Source: a virus. Taken from it: 27,806 nucleotides of DNA. A model generated the notes under the pieces. The model was given only the letters and a program-made list of their open reading frames with translations. It had not been told where the DNA came from and made no database searches. Both the position numbers and the translations under genes were made by a program. This document shows positions 1 through 8,103 of the stretch, one piece after another; within the stretch, counting starts at the first letter, position 1, and each line of letters starts with the position of its first letter. The DNA lies in the IMG/VR virus record IMGVR_UViG_3300030450_000386, positions 1 through 27,806 of that record; one strand, given 5' to 3'.

Positions 1-44
1 CCGCGAGTGATATCACAAGAAAAATCGTATCTTTTATTTGCCAT
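1..44 (-). CDS. 5' end of a virion protein gene, cut by the window edge; paralogue of the gene at 27185-27784
   Basis: Only the first 14 codons and two bases are present, starting from an ATG at 42-44. The peptide begins MANKRYDFSCDITRG. Its CDITRG matches residues 3-8 of the protein at the other end of the window (MACDITRG), but with different synonymous codons, so this is a diverged paralogue and not an identical repeat. The bases just before the start (45-66) are nearly the same as those before the other copy. It follows the major capsid gene and its terminator in the transcription direction. Function is inferred to be structural from this position. If the window were simply closed into a circle, the frame would stop after 17 codons, so sequence is probably missing here. 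Confidence 0.6.
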   Translation of the reverse strand, partial: MANKRYDFSCDITR

Positions 45-66
45 AATTATTTATTATTAAAAGTTA
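41..66 (-). promoter_or_regulatory. AT-rich leader element before the truncated virion gene
   Basis: Read on the minus strand, this stretch is AACTTTTAATAATAAATAAT followed by the ATGGC start of the partial gene. 24 of its 26 bases match 27781-27806, the leader of the paralogous gene. It shares the AACTTTTA head with the leader elements at 11412-11426 and 27099-27113. It lies just after a terminator, so transcription would need to restart or read through here. A late promoter or a translation-enhancing leader are both possible. Confidence 0.5.
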
Positions 67-72
67 ATAAAA

Positions 73-94
73 GGGTGGTATATTTCAACCACCC
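73..94 (-). terminator. Rho-independent terminator downstream of the major capsid gene
   Basis: The minus-strand transcript folds as GGGTGGT, an 8-nt loop TGAAATAT, then ACCACCC, directly followed by TTTTATT. The seven-base-pair stem is GC-rich in a very AT-rich background. It begins 14 bases after the capsid stop codon, where a terminator for an abundant transcript would be expected. On the plus strand the T tract is poor (ATTTAA), so it is directional. Confidence 0.8.
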
Positions 95-108
95 ATTTAA
101 AGTATTAT

Positions 109-1101
109 TTAGAATATGCAACCAACAACTCCGTCAGTCTTAACTCCTGTCTGAACACCGATTGCAAAGTTCATTACAATTCTTACATTGTCAGAACCAT
201 CATATTGATATGTTGGTATAACTCGTGCCTCAGTCCAATCAGTAGCTAAGTTAGTTCCGAATACCATATTTTCTTTATATGTTGCAACAATAGCATCATC
301 TGGCATACCAGGACATCTGTAAATTGGGTAACCTAAATATGTTAAACCATCAATACCTTGGTCTGAACCTCTCATATTAATACCTTGTCCTGAACCTGAA
401 GTAGTTAAAAACTGTCCGTAAAATCCGTACATTTTGTTGTTCATATAGAATCCAAAACCAGCTTTATCAAGTAAACCAGGGTGTGAACCAACAACAGCAT
501 TGAAAACAGTTGCCAAAGCATCATCTATATTAGCGTTAGTAGTTGCAGCACCTGAGTTTAAAGTTGATTGTGTAAAGTCTGCACAAGCTGAAGCATTAAG
601 ACCACTTTGGTCAAACACTCCATCATTAGATAAGAAACCTGCACCAAATATACTACCTGCATCTGCAACCCAAATACCATTTTCTAATTGAGCACCTGCC
701 TTACCAGCAACTGAAGCTAATAAAAAGTCCTCAAATGTTCCTGGTAGATTTCCGTTTCTGTCCATATTTTCGCCAATCCACGTTGGAAATACTGTTCCTC
801 TACAAATTTCCTCATTTACTTTAAGGTCAGTAAGTGTTAAAACTTGCTCAGTTAATGATGTGTCATTTCCTGAAGAAAAAGAACAAGCAGCAGAAACGAT
901 AGGGTCGTTAATTCCTAAATTAGAAATAACTGCTTTTCTATTTAAACCGTCTATTTGTCGCACATATCCTTTAGCAACTGTGTCTGGTGATTTAACAGCA
1001 GCAGTTACATAAGGCAACGCTAATTTACCTGCATAGGTGTTATCAGTTACGGTTATATCAAACTGATACTCTTTACTTAAATTGTAATTATTATTTGCCA
1101 T
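109..1101 (-). CDS. Major capsid protein (probable HK97-fold)
   Basis: A 330-residue protein without signal peptide or membrane segment, expected to form the icosahedral head shell. The assignment rests on size and position (protease, then acidic scaffold, then this gene, then a strong terminator) and on general character: a beta-rich, Gly/Asn/Thr-rich chain with a long central region (about 160-240) and a C-terminal strand region ending in GVKTDGVVGCIF. There is no single diagnostic motif, so the HK97 fold is inferred from the neighbouring protease and scaffold. The start ATG is 8 bases after the scaffold stop. A tail tube protein is the main alternative, but no better capsid candidate exists in the window. 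Confidence 0.75.
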   Translation of the reverse strand: MANNNYNLSKEYQFDITVTDNTYAGKLALPYVTAAVKSPDTVAKGYVRQIDGLNRKAVISNLGINDPIVSAACSFSSGNDTSLTEQVLTLTDLKVNEEICRGTVFPTWIGENMDRNGNLPGTFEDFLLASVAGKAGAQLENGIWVADAGSIFGAGFLSNDGVFDQSGLNASACADFTQSTLNSGAATTNANIDDALATVFNAVVGSHPGLLDKAGFGFYMNNKMYGFYGQFLTTSGSGQGINMRGSDQGIDGLTYLGYPIYRCPGMPDDAIVATYKENMVFGTNLATDWTEARVIPTYQYDGSDNVRIVMNFAIGVQTGVKTDGVVGCIF

Positions 1102-1109
1102 TTTTAAAA

Positions 1110-1793
1110 TTATTTGTTGTTTATATAATATGCTGCTCTATCTTTTGTTGACAGCTTCTTTAAATCAATAGTAGAATTAAAATGCGTTCCTTCAGGATTG
1201 TATGTAATGCCTTCCGTTGCAGGTTCGCCGCTTAACTCAACTATTTTCCCTTTAAGTTCTTCTATTTGTGTCATAAGTTCACCCATAACTTCAGAACTCA
1301 TTTCTGTTTTATCTTCTTCTACTTCTTCTTCTTCAGATAATTCTTCAGCAGATGCTTCTACTTTGTCAGCTTTTAAATCAGCTACCGCATCTTCTAAATT
1401 TTTAATTCTTTTTTCCATACCCGCCCAATCTTCTACAACAGCTTCGTCATCTTCAGCTAATTCTGTTTCTTCTTCGGATAGTTCTGCTGACGCTTCTTCT
1501 TTTGGTTCTTCAACTGCTTCAGCTTCTTTTTCTTCGCCTAAGTCTAAGATTTCAGAAGAATCTCCGATAGTCATTTTGTTTCCATTTTCCATAGTGTATG
1601 TTCCCGCTGTTAGTGCTTCAGCTTCGCCATCATCACCTACAGCAAATACTTTAGATCCAATCATAAATTGCTCATCTTCTGTAGCAATTACACGACCGTC
1701 ATCAAGTTTCATTTCTGCATAGAATTTTACAGAATAAGATTTTGGTTGATTTTTCATTTTTAAGATATTTAAGATTTTTTCTAGTGTTCCCAT
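1110..1793 (-). CDS. Acidic coiled-coil protein, probable capsid scaffold
   Basis: A 227-residue, extremely Glu/Asp-rich protein. Residues 20-90 look like a small beta domain (DGRVIATEDEQFMIG...). Residues about 85-125 and 145-165 are runs of Glu with Ala/Ser. Short amphipathic helices (around 126-148 and 167-188) could form coiled coils. The C-terminal tail (about 195-227) is less acidic and ends KDRAAYYINNK, as expected for a capsid-binding end. Lying between a prohead protease and the capsid gene is the classical position of a scaffold. It follows an AT-rich leader element, in one of the few real gaps of the late block. An alternative is a decoration or capsid-stabilising protein. Confidence 0.6.
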   Translation of the reverse strand: MGTLEKILNILKMKNQPKSYSVKFYAEMKLDDGRVIATEDEQFMIGSKVFAVGDDGEAEALTAGTYTMENGNKMTIGDSSEILDLGEEKEAEAVEEPKEEASAELSEEETELAEDDEAVVEDWAGMEKRIKNLEDAVADLKADKVEASAEELSEEEEVEEDKTEMSSEVMGELMTQIEELKGKIVELSGEPATEGITYNPEGTHFNSTIDLKKLSTKDRAAYYINNK

Positions 1794-1800
1794 AACATAT

Positions 1801-1814
1801 ATAAATATAAAGGT
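1801..1814 (-). promoter_or_regulatory. Late leader element before the scaffold gene
   Basis: The minus strand reads ACCTTTATATTTAT, 7 bases before the scaffold ATG. The core TTTATATTTAT is identical to the elements before the protease, the tail chaperone and the 53-residue gene at 27087. It occupies the 40-base gap after the protease stop. Confidence 0.5.
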
Positions 1815-1833
1815 GTTAAAATTGTTTATTTCT

Positions 1834-2832
1834 TTAGCGACTTACAGTCCTGTTTTTGATAGCAGCACATACTTTAGCAGCTACTTCTTCGTTGCCATAT
1901 TGTTCCATCTGGTCTTTCATACATTGATTCCAAGAATACTTTAACATCGCTTTGCGTTTACCATAAGCAACATATTCTAACATCTTGTATTTACGTTTGT
2001 ATTTTTTTCTTCCTGTTTTAGTATATAATTCTTCTTTCATCGTTGCTGTTGAATGGTCAGCACAAGGCATATATAATTTAACGCCATCAACAGTGTGGGG
2101 GTGTGAACCAGAACAACCCTTAAACATTTCAGCATATAATTCAGCTTCTTCTTTAGTTCTAAATAATGGCTCACCATCTAACGCACCGACAGGTTGTAAT
2201 TCATTCTCTAAAATAACGTCTTTGATTTTACCCATCATTACTTCATCAGGACAATCTAAACATACTTCATCTAGTATATCTTTTTCTCTTGATGCTTCAA
2301 TTAGTTTATCTGTGAAATATCCTTCTATGCTAAATCCTCTAACTTCTTTATTTTTGATAGCTTCCCATATTTCAGGATTATTTTCAGCAGATACTTGCAC
2401 AAACCAAGTGCCGACAGGCAAATTGTTAAAACCATACATATTAGACTTATCGTATTTCTTATCTTCTTTAATCCAGCTTTCCACGACAGTTAAACCTTGT
2501 ATTGGCTCTTTGTGTTCAAACGTGTGATTATTGTTGTTTAAACTCGACATAAACAGCTTCTGTGCGTGTTTAATCGTTTCTTTAGTAAAGAACACGTCAT
2601 ATTCTTCATTTGTATCTTTATCTAATCGTGGAATTTTTTTGTCAGGAATAAGGATAGCGCCTATTAGTTGCTTTTTATCTTCGTCTGCTTTTGCAAGTGA
2701 TAAGAAGTCATTATTAAAGAATACAAAGTTTTCTTCTATCGCTGGAAATTTAACAACTGATATTGCGTCTACACCAAAGTGGTCTGCAGTTTCATCTATG
2801 ATTAGTTCTATTAGTTTTCTTTTTTTACCCAT
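1834..2832 (-). CDS. XkdF-like prohead serine protease with C-terminal Cys/His modules
   Basis: A 332-residue protein. Residues about 45-180 resemble the phage XkdF-type (S78_2) protease domain: a first strand with AILIPDKKIPR, a conserved His in HTFEHKEP (His103/His107), a WFVQV strand, and the catalytic-Ser candidate in VRGFSIEGYF (Ser168). Its expected job is cleaving scaffold and capsid during maturation. After the protease come CLDCPDE (191-197), then a Cys/His module GCSGSHPH...MPCADH (Cys240, His244, His246, Cys257, His260) that could bind zinc, a Lys/Arg-rich linker, and a terminal WNQCMKDQMEQYG...VCAAIK motif. Such C-terminal modules are familiar from marine Bacteroidetes phage head proteins but have no assigned function that I know. 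It precedes the scaffold and capsid genes. The start follows a leader element. Confidence 0.75.
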   Translation of the reverse strand: MGKKRKLIELIIDETADHFGVDAISVVKFPAIEENFVFFNNDFLSLAKADEDKKQLIGAILIPDKKIPRLDKDTNEEYDVFFTKETIKHAQKLFMSSLNNNNHTFEHKEPIQGLTVVESWIKEDKKYDKSNMYGFNNLPVGTWFVQVSAENNPEIWEAIKNKEVRGFSIEGYFTDKLIEASREKDILDEVCLDCPDEVMMGKIKDVILENELQPVGALDGEPLFRTKEEAELYAEMFKGCSGSHPHTVDGVKLYMPCADHSTATMKEELYTKTGRKKYKRKYKMLEYVAYGKRKAMLKYSWNQCMKDQMEQYGNEEVAAKVCAAIKNRTVSR

Positions 2833-2839
2833 AACACAT

Positions 2840-2853
2840 ATAAATATAAAGTT
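2840..2853 (-). promoter_or_regulatory. Late leader element before the protease gene
   Basis: The minus strand reads AACTTTATATTTAT, 7 bases before the protease ATG, in the 32-base gap after the tape-measure stop. It has the same TTTATATTTAT core and the same spacing as the scaffold-gene copy. Confidence 0.5.
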
Positions 2854-2864
2854 GTCTATTTTGT

Positions 2865-4463
2865 TTATAAAGTAGCTTGTATGTCTAGTTCTTCTTGTAA
2901 TGCTTGGCTATCGCTAATATCAGTTTCTACTACATACGCTTGTACAGGTTGCATTCCATTAGCACCGCCAGGAATAATAGTTTCCATATTAGGAATAAGA
3001 TTGCCACCAACACCACCAATTTCAGATATAGGTGTTTGTGTAGATGAAACAGAAACATCACCACCACCTTCTTCACCTGGAATTTCAGTAGAATTTATTG
3101 CTTTCACATTAGCAAACCCTGAAGCAACAATACCTGCTGCGGCAGCTATACCCAAAATACCACCTTGTGCTAACGCTTTATTAGCAGCAACATAAGTATC
3201 TATAATCGCTGTTGCTGTGGCAAGTGCTTTACCTGCTGCTGTTTCTTTTCCTATTGCATTAGCTATGGTTTTCATAGCACCTGTTACAGCTTTATGTTTT
3301 TTATCTTGATATTCTTCTTCTTTCTTTAGTAGTTCTTCATTTTTCTTTATTAAAGCCTTGACTTCTTTAGAAGATAAATCTTCTGTTACTTCAAAACCTT
3401 TTTCTTTAGCTATTGCAAGTTGTTTTTCTAATGCTATTTGTTCTTTTAGTGCATCTGATTTTTCCTTTTCTACTTTAGCTGTAAATACACCAACTTCAGC
3501 AGCAACTCTTTTTTGTCTTAATATAGAAGCTGTTTGTAATTCTATTACTCTTGCGTTTGCTTCTGCTAACGCTTGTATTTCTGCTTCGCCTGATTTACCC
3601 AAGTCAACTAAATCCTGCATAGCTTTCGCCTTCTTCTCTGCGGTTTCCATTTCTATTGCTGCTACTCTTTTTTCTTCTGCAACAGCTTCTTTAAGTGCTG
3701 TTAATCTTTCTTTATTACTTTTAGTATCATCTTCTGCCAATAATCTTGATTTCGCAATTTGTTTATTTGCTTTTGCTCTAATCATTAACATCTCACGTTC
3801 TTCATCTCTAACTTCTTGCATTATGCCTGTTAGTCTTGCTGCTTCATCACCTTCTTTCTTCATTTCTTCTGTAATCTCTTTAAACTTCTTTTTAAGATTT
3901 TCAGCAGCTTCACCTCTTGCTACTTCGTCCATTCCTGTTGCTAATGTTAAGAAACTGTCTTTAGCTTCAGTAGCACCTTCTTTGATTAAATCTAAATCAC
4001 GCTTAAATACACCTTTTATAACTTTACCTAATGCACCGAAACTATCTATAAGACCTTGTATTCTGTTTACAATGTTTTCTTTTAATGCTGTCCATAAATC
4101 TTTAATAGCTTGTTGTGGATTAGAAAAACCGTCCATTAATGCTATGAATAAAGGTTCAGCAGCATCTCTAACAACATCAAACATAGCAGATAATTTAGCA
4201 CCTATACGTTCAAATCTTCTTGCTGTTTCTATATTTCCTGTGAATATATCTTTTAACTTAACAAATGCAGCTATAATAAGACCAATACCAATGGCTTTCA
4301 TAGCAGTTCCAAGACCTTTAAAACCACCTGCAAGACCTTTAGTTTTCTTTTTGGCAGTTTCAGCAGAACCACCTGTTTTGCCTAATGCACTATTAAGACC
4401 ATCAACGTCTTTTTTAGAATCGCCTGTATCTACATTTAAATTAATTGTTTTATCTATCGCCAT
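2865..4463 (-). CDS. Tail tape measure protein
   Basis: A 532-residue protein with tape-measure architecture. The N-terminal Gly/Lys-rich part is followed by a hydrophobic helix (GTAMKAIGIGLIIAAFVKL, about 52-70). A long, highly charged helical region rich in Glu, Lys and Ala (about 190-390) should form extended coiled coil. A second hydrophobic Ala/Gly stretch around 410-455 (ending GIAAAAGIVASG) precedes a low-complexity C-terminal tail. Such proteins set tail length and help DNA cross the cell envelope; at roughly 0.15 nm per residue this one would suit a short siphovirus-like tail near 80 nm. It overlaps the preceding 57-residue gene by 10 bases. It lies downstream of the large baseplate-type genes, an unusual order compared with lambda-like phages. 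Confidence 0.75.
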   Translation of the reverse strand: MAIDKTINLNVDTGDSKKDVDGLNSALGKTGGSAETAKKKTKGLAGGFKGLGTAMKAIGIGLIIAAFVKLKDIFTGNIETARRFERIGAKLSAMFDVVRDAAEPLFIALMDGFSNPQQAIKDLWTALKENIVNRIQGLIDSFGALGKVIKGVFKRDLDLIKEGATEAKDSFLTLATGMDEVARGEAAENLKKKFKEITEEMKKEGDEAARLTGIMQEVRDEEREMLMIRAKANKQIAKSRLLAEDDTKSNKERLTALKEAVAEEKRVAAIEMETAEKKAKAMQDLVDLGKSGEAEIQALAEANARVIELQTASILRQKRVAAEVGVFTAKVEKEKSDALKEQIALEKQLAIAKEKGFEVTEDLSSKEVKALIKKNEELLKKEEEYQDKKHKAVTGAMKTIANAIGKETAAGKALATATAIIDTYVAANKALAQGGILGIAAAAGIVASGFANVKAINSTEIPGEEGGGDVSVSSTQTPISEIGGVGGNLIPNMETIIPGGANGMQPVQAYVVETDISDSQALQEELDIQATL

Positions 4464-4627
4464 AGTATTCTTTTTATTTCTTTAAACATTCTTCTAAAAC
4501 TTGTGTGGTATTCTTCCATACCATAAACAAAATCTAATTCTTCATCTTTATAATCTACTAATTGAATGTGGTCTATTAGTGGGATCATTGTTTTTGCCAT
4601 TGTTTCTATATATTGTCTTAGTTCCAT
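4454..4627 (-). CDS. Small tail-module protein, unknown function
   Basis: A 57-residue protein starting MELRQYIETMAKTM. The start at 4625-4627 was chosen because it overlaps the stop of the preceding large tail gene by 10 bases, matching the coupling seen throughout; a longer in-frame reading to 4684 would lie inside that gene. The chain is helical and charged, with no Cys cluster or membrane segment, and ends FKEIKRILWR. It overlaps the tape-measure start by 10 bases. Position suggests a tail assembly role, but no family is recognised. Confidence 0.65.
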   Translation of the reverse strand: MELRQYIETMAKTMIPLIDHIQLVDYKDEELDFVYGMEEYHTSFRRMFKEIKRILWR

Positions 4628-7600
4628 ATTAAATAATCTCCGTTTTGTAATTCTATATTTTGTGAATTTTGATATATCGCCCAATTTTCTCCATAACCTA
4701 GAACCATATTGTTTATTCTATTAACATCAATTTCTGCTGATAATTGCCATACTCTTTTAGTGTCTGTTTGGCTATCGTCTAAACCAAATCTTAACACGCC
4801 ATTATTAATGTCAATATGTAGCGTACACGTTGTTGGATTTGCACCCTCTCTAATACTAAATTCTTCTTGACCACCTGCTGTGCTTAATTGTGTTGTTGTT
4901 CCGTTTACATTTTTAAACGCTGTGTAATAAGCAAAACCTTCTGTATATCCTAATGTGTATGTTGAACTTGTACCACCAACAACTGTTGCAATTCCTTTAA
5001 CACGAATAATCATATTCACGTTATTAGGTATTTTTAGTGGTGTATTAAATTTGTCTGCTTCAGGGTACGCATAACCTCTTGTGTTAGCGTTTGTATTTCC
5101 TGATAATACAATTCTATGTGATTCGCCTTCTAATTGTGGTATATCTCTTTTTTTAGTAGCATATTTAATTACAATATCATCACCATATAAAGGCAGCATT
5201 GGTTGGCTATATTTACTATTATTAACACCTCTAACTAATGGCGTGTTCAATCCACCTAATTTATTATAAATAAGTGTTTTTAATTGCCCTTTATTTAATA
5301 TGCTTTTAGGTGCAAATATGCTTTGCGTTCTAATAGGTAAACTTCCTGAATTAGCCATACAAGGATATAAGCCATTAGATGCTTGGTTTACTTCGTCCCA
5401 CATAACCACTCCACCATAACAAATACAACATTCAGGATTAGCATAAGCCCCTAGAAAACCTGAAGAAACATCAGGTGTGCAACCAGGCGTACCTTCAGGA
5501 CACCATAAATAAAATGTATTGCCTAGCAAGTTGCTATCATTAACATAACCCAAAACATAATCGCAACCTTCACAATGTGCTTTAGTATCTAATGATTTTA
5601 TTAATGTAACTTTTGTTGATGCTTTAGTTCCTACTTGATAATTAGATATTTTTAGTATTCGCCAATAACTATCCTTTATAAAAATTTCATCTGCAAAGCT
5701 AAAAGTAAATACATCTACTTCATTAAGATTTAAATAACACTCCATTATACGTGCTTCAGTACTATATATATTATCTAAATACTGTTGCCAATATAAACCA
5801 TATAAAGAGTTTTCAAACCAACTACCCGTATCGCTGTCGTAATTAAAGACAATTAAATTAGGTACTAATGGCGGTGATGCATTCCAATATAAAGATTTAG
5901 TATTTGTTGTTAGTTCAGAAACATTATTACTTCCTGGCGATACATCAAAAGGCGAACAAACAGCATATGTTGTAAATGAAAATGCTTCTGCTGTAGTCGT
6001 TCCTGAATTATCATAGACTCTGTGTAAATAATAAGTAACAGTTCCATTATTTACATCTTTTACAGTTGATGCAGTACCGCCATAAAAAAACAGTTTTGGC
6101 TTTGTTTTAACAATTTTGCTTTCAACAACACCATCTTTATCTTCATAGCTTATCTCATATTGTGGTGAAAAATTCGGAAGATAAGTTCCAAGCTGTGTAT
6201 CACTACTTGCAAACACTTGGCTATTTATAAATGGTGAAAATATAGAATGGTTTTTCAATTCGCCTGTAGCAAAATCATTATTAAAACTTTCTATCTTTAA
6301 ATGTCCATATACATTTACAGCAGGAAACCTTTCTTTAAATTCTTTATTATATAAATCTTCATCTTCTTGATCGCTTAAATGAATTGTTTTCTTTTGTATT
6401 TCTGTTGTGTCTTTTATAATAATTTCTTTGTCTAAATCTAGCTTGTCAGTCCAATACTTTAATTCACCACTTGCAATAAAATCGTTATAAGGTTCTATGA
6501 TTAAATTAGTATCATCATCAGGGTTAGTTAACACAACTAAATTAAATCTTTGTACAATGTCTTTTAAAAAATCTTTCTGTGTTATATCAGGGTCTATACA
6601 AGCAGGAATATCTACGGTTGCACCATATATATCTGTACTATAACCAACCCAATCAATTCTTATATTGCTATATAAATCATAACCAACCTCGAATGTAGTA
6701 ATACCAGAACCCAAAACGGTTATCATACTTTGCAACGAACCCAACACAATAGTGCCATCTCCTGTATAATTAGAAGCGACTATTACTATTTGTGCAGAAG
6801 CACCTGTGGGCATATTAGACAAATCTAATTCCCAATTTAGTAAAAGATAATTAAGACTAAACGTGCCACCTTCTTCTTGCGTGCCATAATTGTAGTCTAA
6901 GATGGGTGTATTTGTTGAAACATCAAAAGGTCTTAGTATGGCTTGTAGCTCAATAGAGTTTCCTGAATACGCTTCAATATCACCAGAAATTGCTGCAATA
7001 TGCCTAATACTTACTTGCGACATATTAACATCTTCTTTAGTAAAATAATGATACGTTTCATTCCATATATTATCGCTGTCTTGTGGCGCTGTATATCCTG
7101 CTGTGGGTGTAATTGTGTCCGCAACTACTAGATGTTCGCTACTTTGTGAAGAAGAACCTGATGATGTTGCAGAACCCCAAACTGCACTATTTCCAACGTC
7201 CATATATCCGCTAGGGTTAGCGTTTGAATTGGTTGTAGGTATGGCAGATAGTTCTAAATGGTTTCCTGTTGTCATAAATAACTTTCCAAAATAAGAACCA
7301 TTTAAAAAAGTAGAAGTATAACTAAATCCTGCTTTAGCACAAATCAAATCTATCATTGTCTTTAATTGAATAGACGGTCTAAACTGCGACATTGAAACGA
7401 TATTATCATAAACAGCTTCTACTCCATCACTTGAAACCATAGCATCTATTGTGGTTTGATCTAATCTTAAATATCTTTTAAGGTCGTTTCCACTTGCATC
7501 TGTATCATTTGGATTGTAATAAAAGTTTTCTTGAGTAATTGAAGTTGGATATACAATTTTAGAAACGCCTGCATCAGAATCATATAAAGAACCACCTGCT

Positions 7601-8103
7601 GTATTTTGCAAAGAGTTCCCCCAAGAAGCAGCTAAATTAGTTTGATTAAAGACGTGGTTATATGATGTTGAATAACTACCATTATCTTCTAAGAAAACAT
7701 CTTTTAATCTTTTTTCCCCTATTATGCTAAATAAAGATGAACTACTTGACATTAGCACAACTTCATAAACTTGTGCTTTTTTATATACTGATTTTAGTTG
7801 TAAGCTACCTTCCATTTGTGGTACTGTACCTACGTATAAAATAGCATCAAACTTTGTTCTTGTACTAAATACTAAGGTGTCTAAATTAACATTATACCAA
7901 TCTTGAAAGAATTGATTATTGTTGTCTGTAAATGGCAATTTAAATGTTTGACTATAGCTACCTTTTCGTGTTTCAGGTTCTTTAATTTCAGAGAATTGAA
8001 AGTTTAAAGAAACATTCGGTGCTTCTTGTAAATCTAAATTATAAGCTGTGGTAGATGTTGCACTACTTGTAGCTTTTCTATATGCAACTAAACGTACATT
8101 CAT
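4618..8103 (-). CDS. Large tail/baseplate structural protein (1161 residues)
   Basis: The largest protein in the window. The N-terminal ~120 residues (EAPNVSLNFQFSEIKEPETR... then YSQTFKLPF) resemble a conserved start seen in tail proteins of Bacteroidetes phages. The rest is beta-rich and Ser/Thr/Asn/Tyr-rich, typical of baseplate hub or tail-tip proteins. A striking cluster of eight cysteines lies at residues 844-915 (CEGC, WCPEGTPGC, ECCIC, YPC). The C-terminal 200 residues are strand-rich and may be a receptor-contact or carbohydrate-binding domain. The gene starts by TAATG overlap with the preceding tail gene. Hub versus central fibre cannot be decided from sequence reading alone. Confidence 0.6.
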   Translation of the reverse strand: MNVRLVAYRKATSSATSTTAYNLDLQEAPNVSLNFQFSEIKEPETRKGSYSQTFKLPFTDNNNQFFQDWYNVNLDTLVFSTRTKFDAILYVGTVPQMEGSLQLKSVYKKAQVYEVVLMSSSSSLFSIIGEKRLKDVFLEDNGSYSTSYNHVFNQTNLAASWGNSLQNTAGGSLYDSDAGVSKIVYPTSITQENFYYNPNDTDASGNDLKRYLRLDQTTIDAMVSSDGVEAVYDNIVSMSQFRPSIQLKTMIDLICAKAGFSYTSTFLNGSYFGKLFMTTGNHLELSAIPTTNSNANPSGYMDVGNSAVWGSATSSGSSSQSSEHLVVADTITPTAGYTAPQDSDNIWNETYHYFTKEDVNMSQVSIRHIAAISGDIEAYSGNSIELQAILRPFDVSTNTPILDYNYGTQEEGGTFSLNYLLLNWELDLSNMPTGASAQIVIVASNYTGDGTIVLGSLQSMITVLGSGITTFEVGYDLYSNIRIDWVGYSTDIYGATVDIPACIDPDITQKDFLKDIVQRFNLVVLTNPDDDTNLIIEPYNDFIASGELKYWTDKLDLDKEIIIKDTTEIQKKTIHLSDQEDEDLYNKEFKERFPAVNVYGHLKIESFNNDFATGELKNHSIFSPFINSQVFASSDTQLGTYLPNFSPQYEISYEDKDGVVESKIVKTKPKLFFYGGTASTVKDVNNGTVTYYLHRVYDNSGTTTAEAFSFTTYAVCSPFDVSPGSNNVSELTTNTKSLYWNASPPLVPNLIVFNYDSDTGSWFENSLYGLYWQQYLDNIYSTEARIMECYLNLNEVDVFTFSFADEIFIKDSYWRILKISNYQVGTKASTKVTLIKSLDTKAHCEGCDYVLGYVNDSNLLGNTFYLWCPEGTPGCTPDVSSGFLGAYANPECCICYGGVVMWDEVNQASNGLYPCMANSGSLPIRTQSIFAPKSILNKGQLKTLIYNKLGGLNTPLVRGVNNSKYSQPMLPLYGDDIVIKYATKKRDIPQLEGESHRIVLSGNTNANTRGYAYPEADKFNTPLKIPNNVNMIIRVKGIATVVGGTSSTYTLGYTEGFAYYTAFKNVNGTTTQLSTAGGQEEFSIREGANPTTCTLHIDINNGVLRFGLDDSQTDTKRVWQLSAEIDVNRINNMVLGYGENWAIYQNSQNIELQNGDYLIWN

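Noticed and set aside
1198-1722. Plus-strand open frame (174 codons) opposite the scaffold gene
   Set aside because: The Ser-rich translation is what Glu codon runs give on the other strand; no start context or neighbours fit.
3358-4485. Long plus-strand open frame (375 codons) opposite the tape measure
   Set aside because: It is the mirror of a Lys/Glu/Ala-rich helical gene; the translation is Ser/Leu/Ile-rich without domain pattern, and the minus-strand gene has coherent architecture and neighbours.
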